A stretch of 13,447 bases of DNA from an uncultured Planctomycetaceae bacterium (GTDB lineage Bacteria; Planctomycetota; Planctomycetia; Pirellulales; Pirellulaceae). The translations under genes were made by a program, and so were the position numbers. The notes beneath the pieces were generated by a model that had not been told where the DNA came from, made no database searches, and saw only the letters and a program-made list of their open reading frames with translations. Shown piece after piece: positions 13,001 to 13,447 of this stretch. The stretch spans positions 1 to 13,447 of the forward strand of contig CAIYOB010001180.1 in the NCBI GenBank assembly GCA_903927685.1. The letters run 5' to 3'. Position 1 is the stretch's first letter; each line of letters starts with the position of its first letter.

Positions 13001-13306
13001 GTCCGTACCGTCCTGGAAGGTGACGACCACTTGCGACAGCCCGAACTTGGAAATGGATCGCAGCATCTCCAGGCCGGGCAAACCGCTGATCGCCTGTTCC
13101 ACGGGGTAGGTGATTTGCCGCTCGACCTCTTCGGGAGTCAGCGACGGTGCGACCGTGTTGACCTGAATCTGCACCGGCGTGGTGTCGGGAAAGGCGTCGA
13201 TGTCCAAGTGCGCAAGCGACACGGCGCCGACCACGGCCGACACCAGCGCCACGCCAATGACCAGGAACCGGTGCCGCAGCGAATAATCGATGACCCAATT
13301 GAGCAT
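10067..13306 (-). CDS. czcA: Heavy-metal efflux RND permease, CzcA type
   Basis: A 1079-residue inner-membrane, proton-driven pump for divalent metal ions. Length and motif order match the CzcA/CusA family end to end: TM1 (about residues 12-32), porter-domain motifs (DIDAFPDTTPVQIQVNT, QDGTDIYFARQIVNERL), TM2-6 (about 353-510), TM7, the second porter domain (RMNEMISGIRSDVAAILFGDD) and a TM8-12 block ending near residue 1035. TM4 contains DFGMVVDSSVVMVEN with D405, D411 and E418, the classical Asp-Asp-Glu proton-relay triad of CzcA (D402, D408 and E415 in Cupriavidus). This points to the Zn/Co/Cd/Ni side of the HME group, but exact specificity cannot be read. A charged tail of about 45 residues follows the last helix. 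The start is supported by AAGGGGG 4 nt upstream, and the gene follows the adaptor stop by 9 nt. The symbol is by family resemblance only. Confidence 0.93.
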   Translation of the reverse strand: MLNWVIDYSLRHRFLVIGVALVSAVVGAVSLAHLDIDAFPDTTPVQIQVNTVAPSLTPEEVERQITYPVEQAISGLPGLEMLRSISKFGLSQVVVTFQDGTDIYFARQIVNERLGTVGLPEGIERPQMGPVSTGLGEVFHYVLSYEGYDFSKLPQEERVKKTTELRTIHDWVVKPQLRSIPGVAEVNSWGGYEKQYQIRLDPHRLVKHGLTFDQVTEAVQENNRNVGGGNISVGARLLLVHGQGRTANLEQLEKIVITAKDGVPIFLRDVADVQTGHEIRLGAVTAHGRGEAVLGLGFMLMGENSHQVTWALKNKLDEIKSALPPGVTIRTVYDRTELVDHVIDTARQNLFEGGLLVIAVLFLFLGNLRAGMIVALAIPLSMLFAFSGMLRFGIAASLLSLGAIDFGMVVDSSVVMVENCIRQLAHGNPRERSRLDAIRQAAVEVRKPTMFGELIIMIVYLPILTLEGIEGKLFRPMAWTVIMALAGSMVLSLTLMPVLATLMLPKRIEEREPLLMRIAHHIHNPLLRVCMEHKLIVMGVTVGVLLVAFGMIAPHLGSEFVPKLSEGSIVINVIRLAGINLEESIRYNTQMEKALLTAFPDEIQYVWSRTGSPEVATDPMGVELTDIFLTLKHREHWRRARTQAELTAQIQEELRDLPGQRIAMLQPIEMRMNEMISGIRSDVAAILFGDDFDVLAKKAAEIERVLQALPGAADVSTEQLTGQPVLQIRVNQDAIARYGIPAKAVLDLAESLGSKQVGEVYEGQLRFPLIVRLPESVRASPAAIGAVLVTTPSGQRIPLSRLASIDTVEGPSTIKREWYQRRITVSANVRGRDMVGFVAEAKRKIAERVQLPPGRYRVKFGGQFEHYESARRRLMIVIPLAIGLIFTLLFLTYRNVLDSLRVFTGVPLGWVGGIVALWLRDMPFSISAAIGFIAMSGVAVLDDMILVSSIRQLRRKGLPRDEAVRVAAVARLRPVLMTTLVASLGFVPMALSTGMGAEVQRPLATVVIGGVISAMVMSLLVIRVLYVLFDSAANGLVWLMNRLCGVRAEQLAWLIGEHREEEMRLADTDSRRVPEPVSA

Positions 13307-13315
13307 GTTGCCCCC

Positions 13316-13447
13316 TTACTTCACCGCGCAGCAGCCTTCACCCAGGCTGTTCTTCAATAACTCCGCACGCAGCACGTCGCTGCCCCTGCCGGCCACGACT
13401 TCGCCGGCCAGAACACCGGCAATGACCTCCGTGAAGTTCCCGTTTCC
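13316..13447 (-). CDS. C-terminal tail of a CzcB-type RND adaptor, cut by the window edge
   Basis: The final 43 codons of a minus-strand gene, ending with TAA at 13318-13316, 9 nt before the CzcA-type start. The frame is open to the window end. The translated end includes VLAGEVVAGRGSDVLRAELL followed by KNSLGEGCCAVK. Periplasmic adaptors of CzcB type end their membrane-proximal domain with a similar G-(D/E)-x-V-V-x-x-G-x-x-x-L-(K/R)-(A/S)-E-L-L pattern, so this is very likely the partner of the adjacent permease. The terminal Cys pair may bind metal. The position is as expected for a czcB-czcA operon; most of the gene is outside the window. Confidence 0.75.
   Translation of the reverse strand, partial: GNGNFTEVIAGVLAGEVVAGRGSDVLRAELLKNSLGEGCCAVK

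Noticed and set aside
12446..13360. A 304-codon plus-strand open frame
   Set aside because: It is antisense to the conserved N-terminal half of the CzcA-type permease and to the adaptor tail; no motif supports it.

Overview
The window is GC-rich DNA with strongly G/C-biased third codon positions. It looks like a planctomycete chromosome, probably Pirellulales-like, but I infer this from gene families and ran no search. The signs are a BBP7-like outer-membrane barrel, a secreted-type SGNH hydrolase, and a heavy-metal RND locus with small His-rich and Cys-rich accessory proteins.

Layout. (1) 2-928, plus strand: the 3' part of an SGNH/GDSL hydrolase whose start lies before the window. A 346-nt gap follows, with a good intrinsic terminator (1082-1123). 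(2) 1275-2507, plus: a secreted, Asp-rich, BBP7-like beta-barrel protein. Its ribosome-binding site lies in a perfect hairpin, and strong hairpins follow the gene. (3) 2508-2987: a non-coding stretch with hairpins, a direct-repeat cluster and a near-consensus sigma70-type promoter (2891-2919). (4) 2988-9622, plus: a probable four-gene metal-efflux operon. It encodes a His-rich secreted or membrane-anchored protein, a helical lipoprotein, a 672-residue periplasmic adaptor made of two adaptor modules in one chain, and a 1101-residue RND permease. (5) 13447-9664, minus: a second efflux operon converging on the first. It encodes the C-terminal tail of a CzcB-type adaptor, a 1079-residue CzcA-type permease and a small lipoprotein with two copies of a WCxEHRxPExxCxxC motif.

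How the genes fit together. Both RND permeases belong to the heavy-metal efflux (HME) branch but to different subgroups. The minus-strand pump keeps the classical Asp-Asp-Glu triad of TM4. The plus-strand pump has an ALGELVDDSIVDIEN version, an extra loop and a Cys/Met/His-rich late membrane segment. No TolC/CzcC-type outer-membrane factor, metal sensor or regulator gene is visible. They may lie outside the window. Metal specificity cannot be read from the sequence.

The most notable points are the double-module adaptor, the accessory metal-ligand-rich small proteins, and the repeat cluster overlapping the efflux promoter. No tRNA, rRNA, CRISPR array, insertion sequence or attachment site was recognised.
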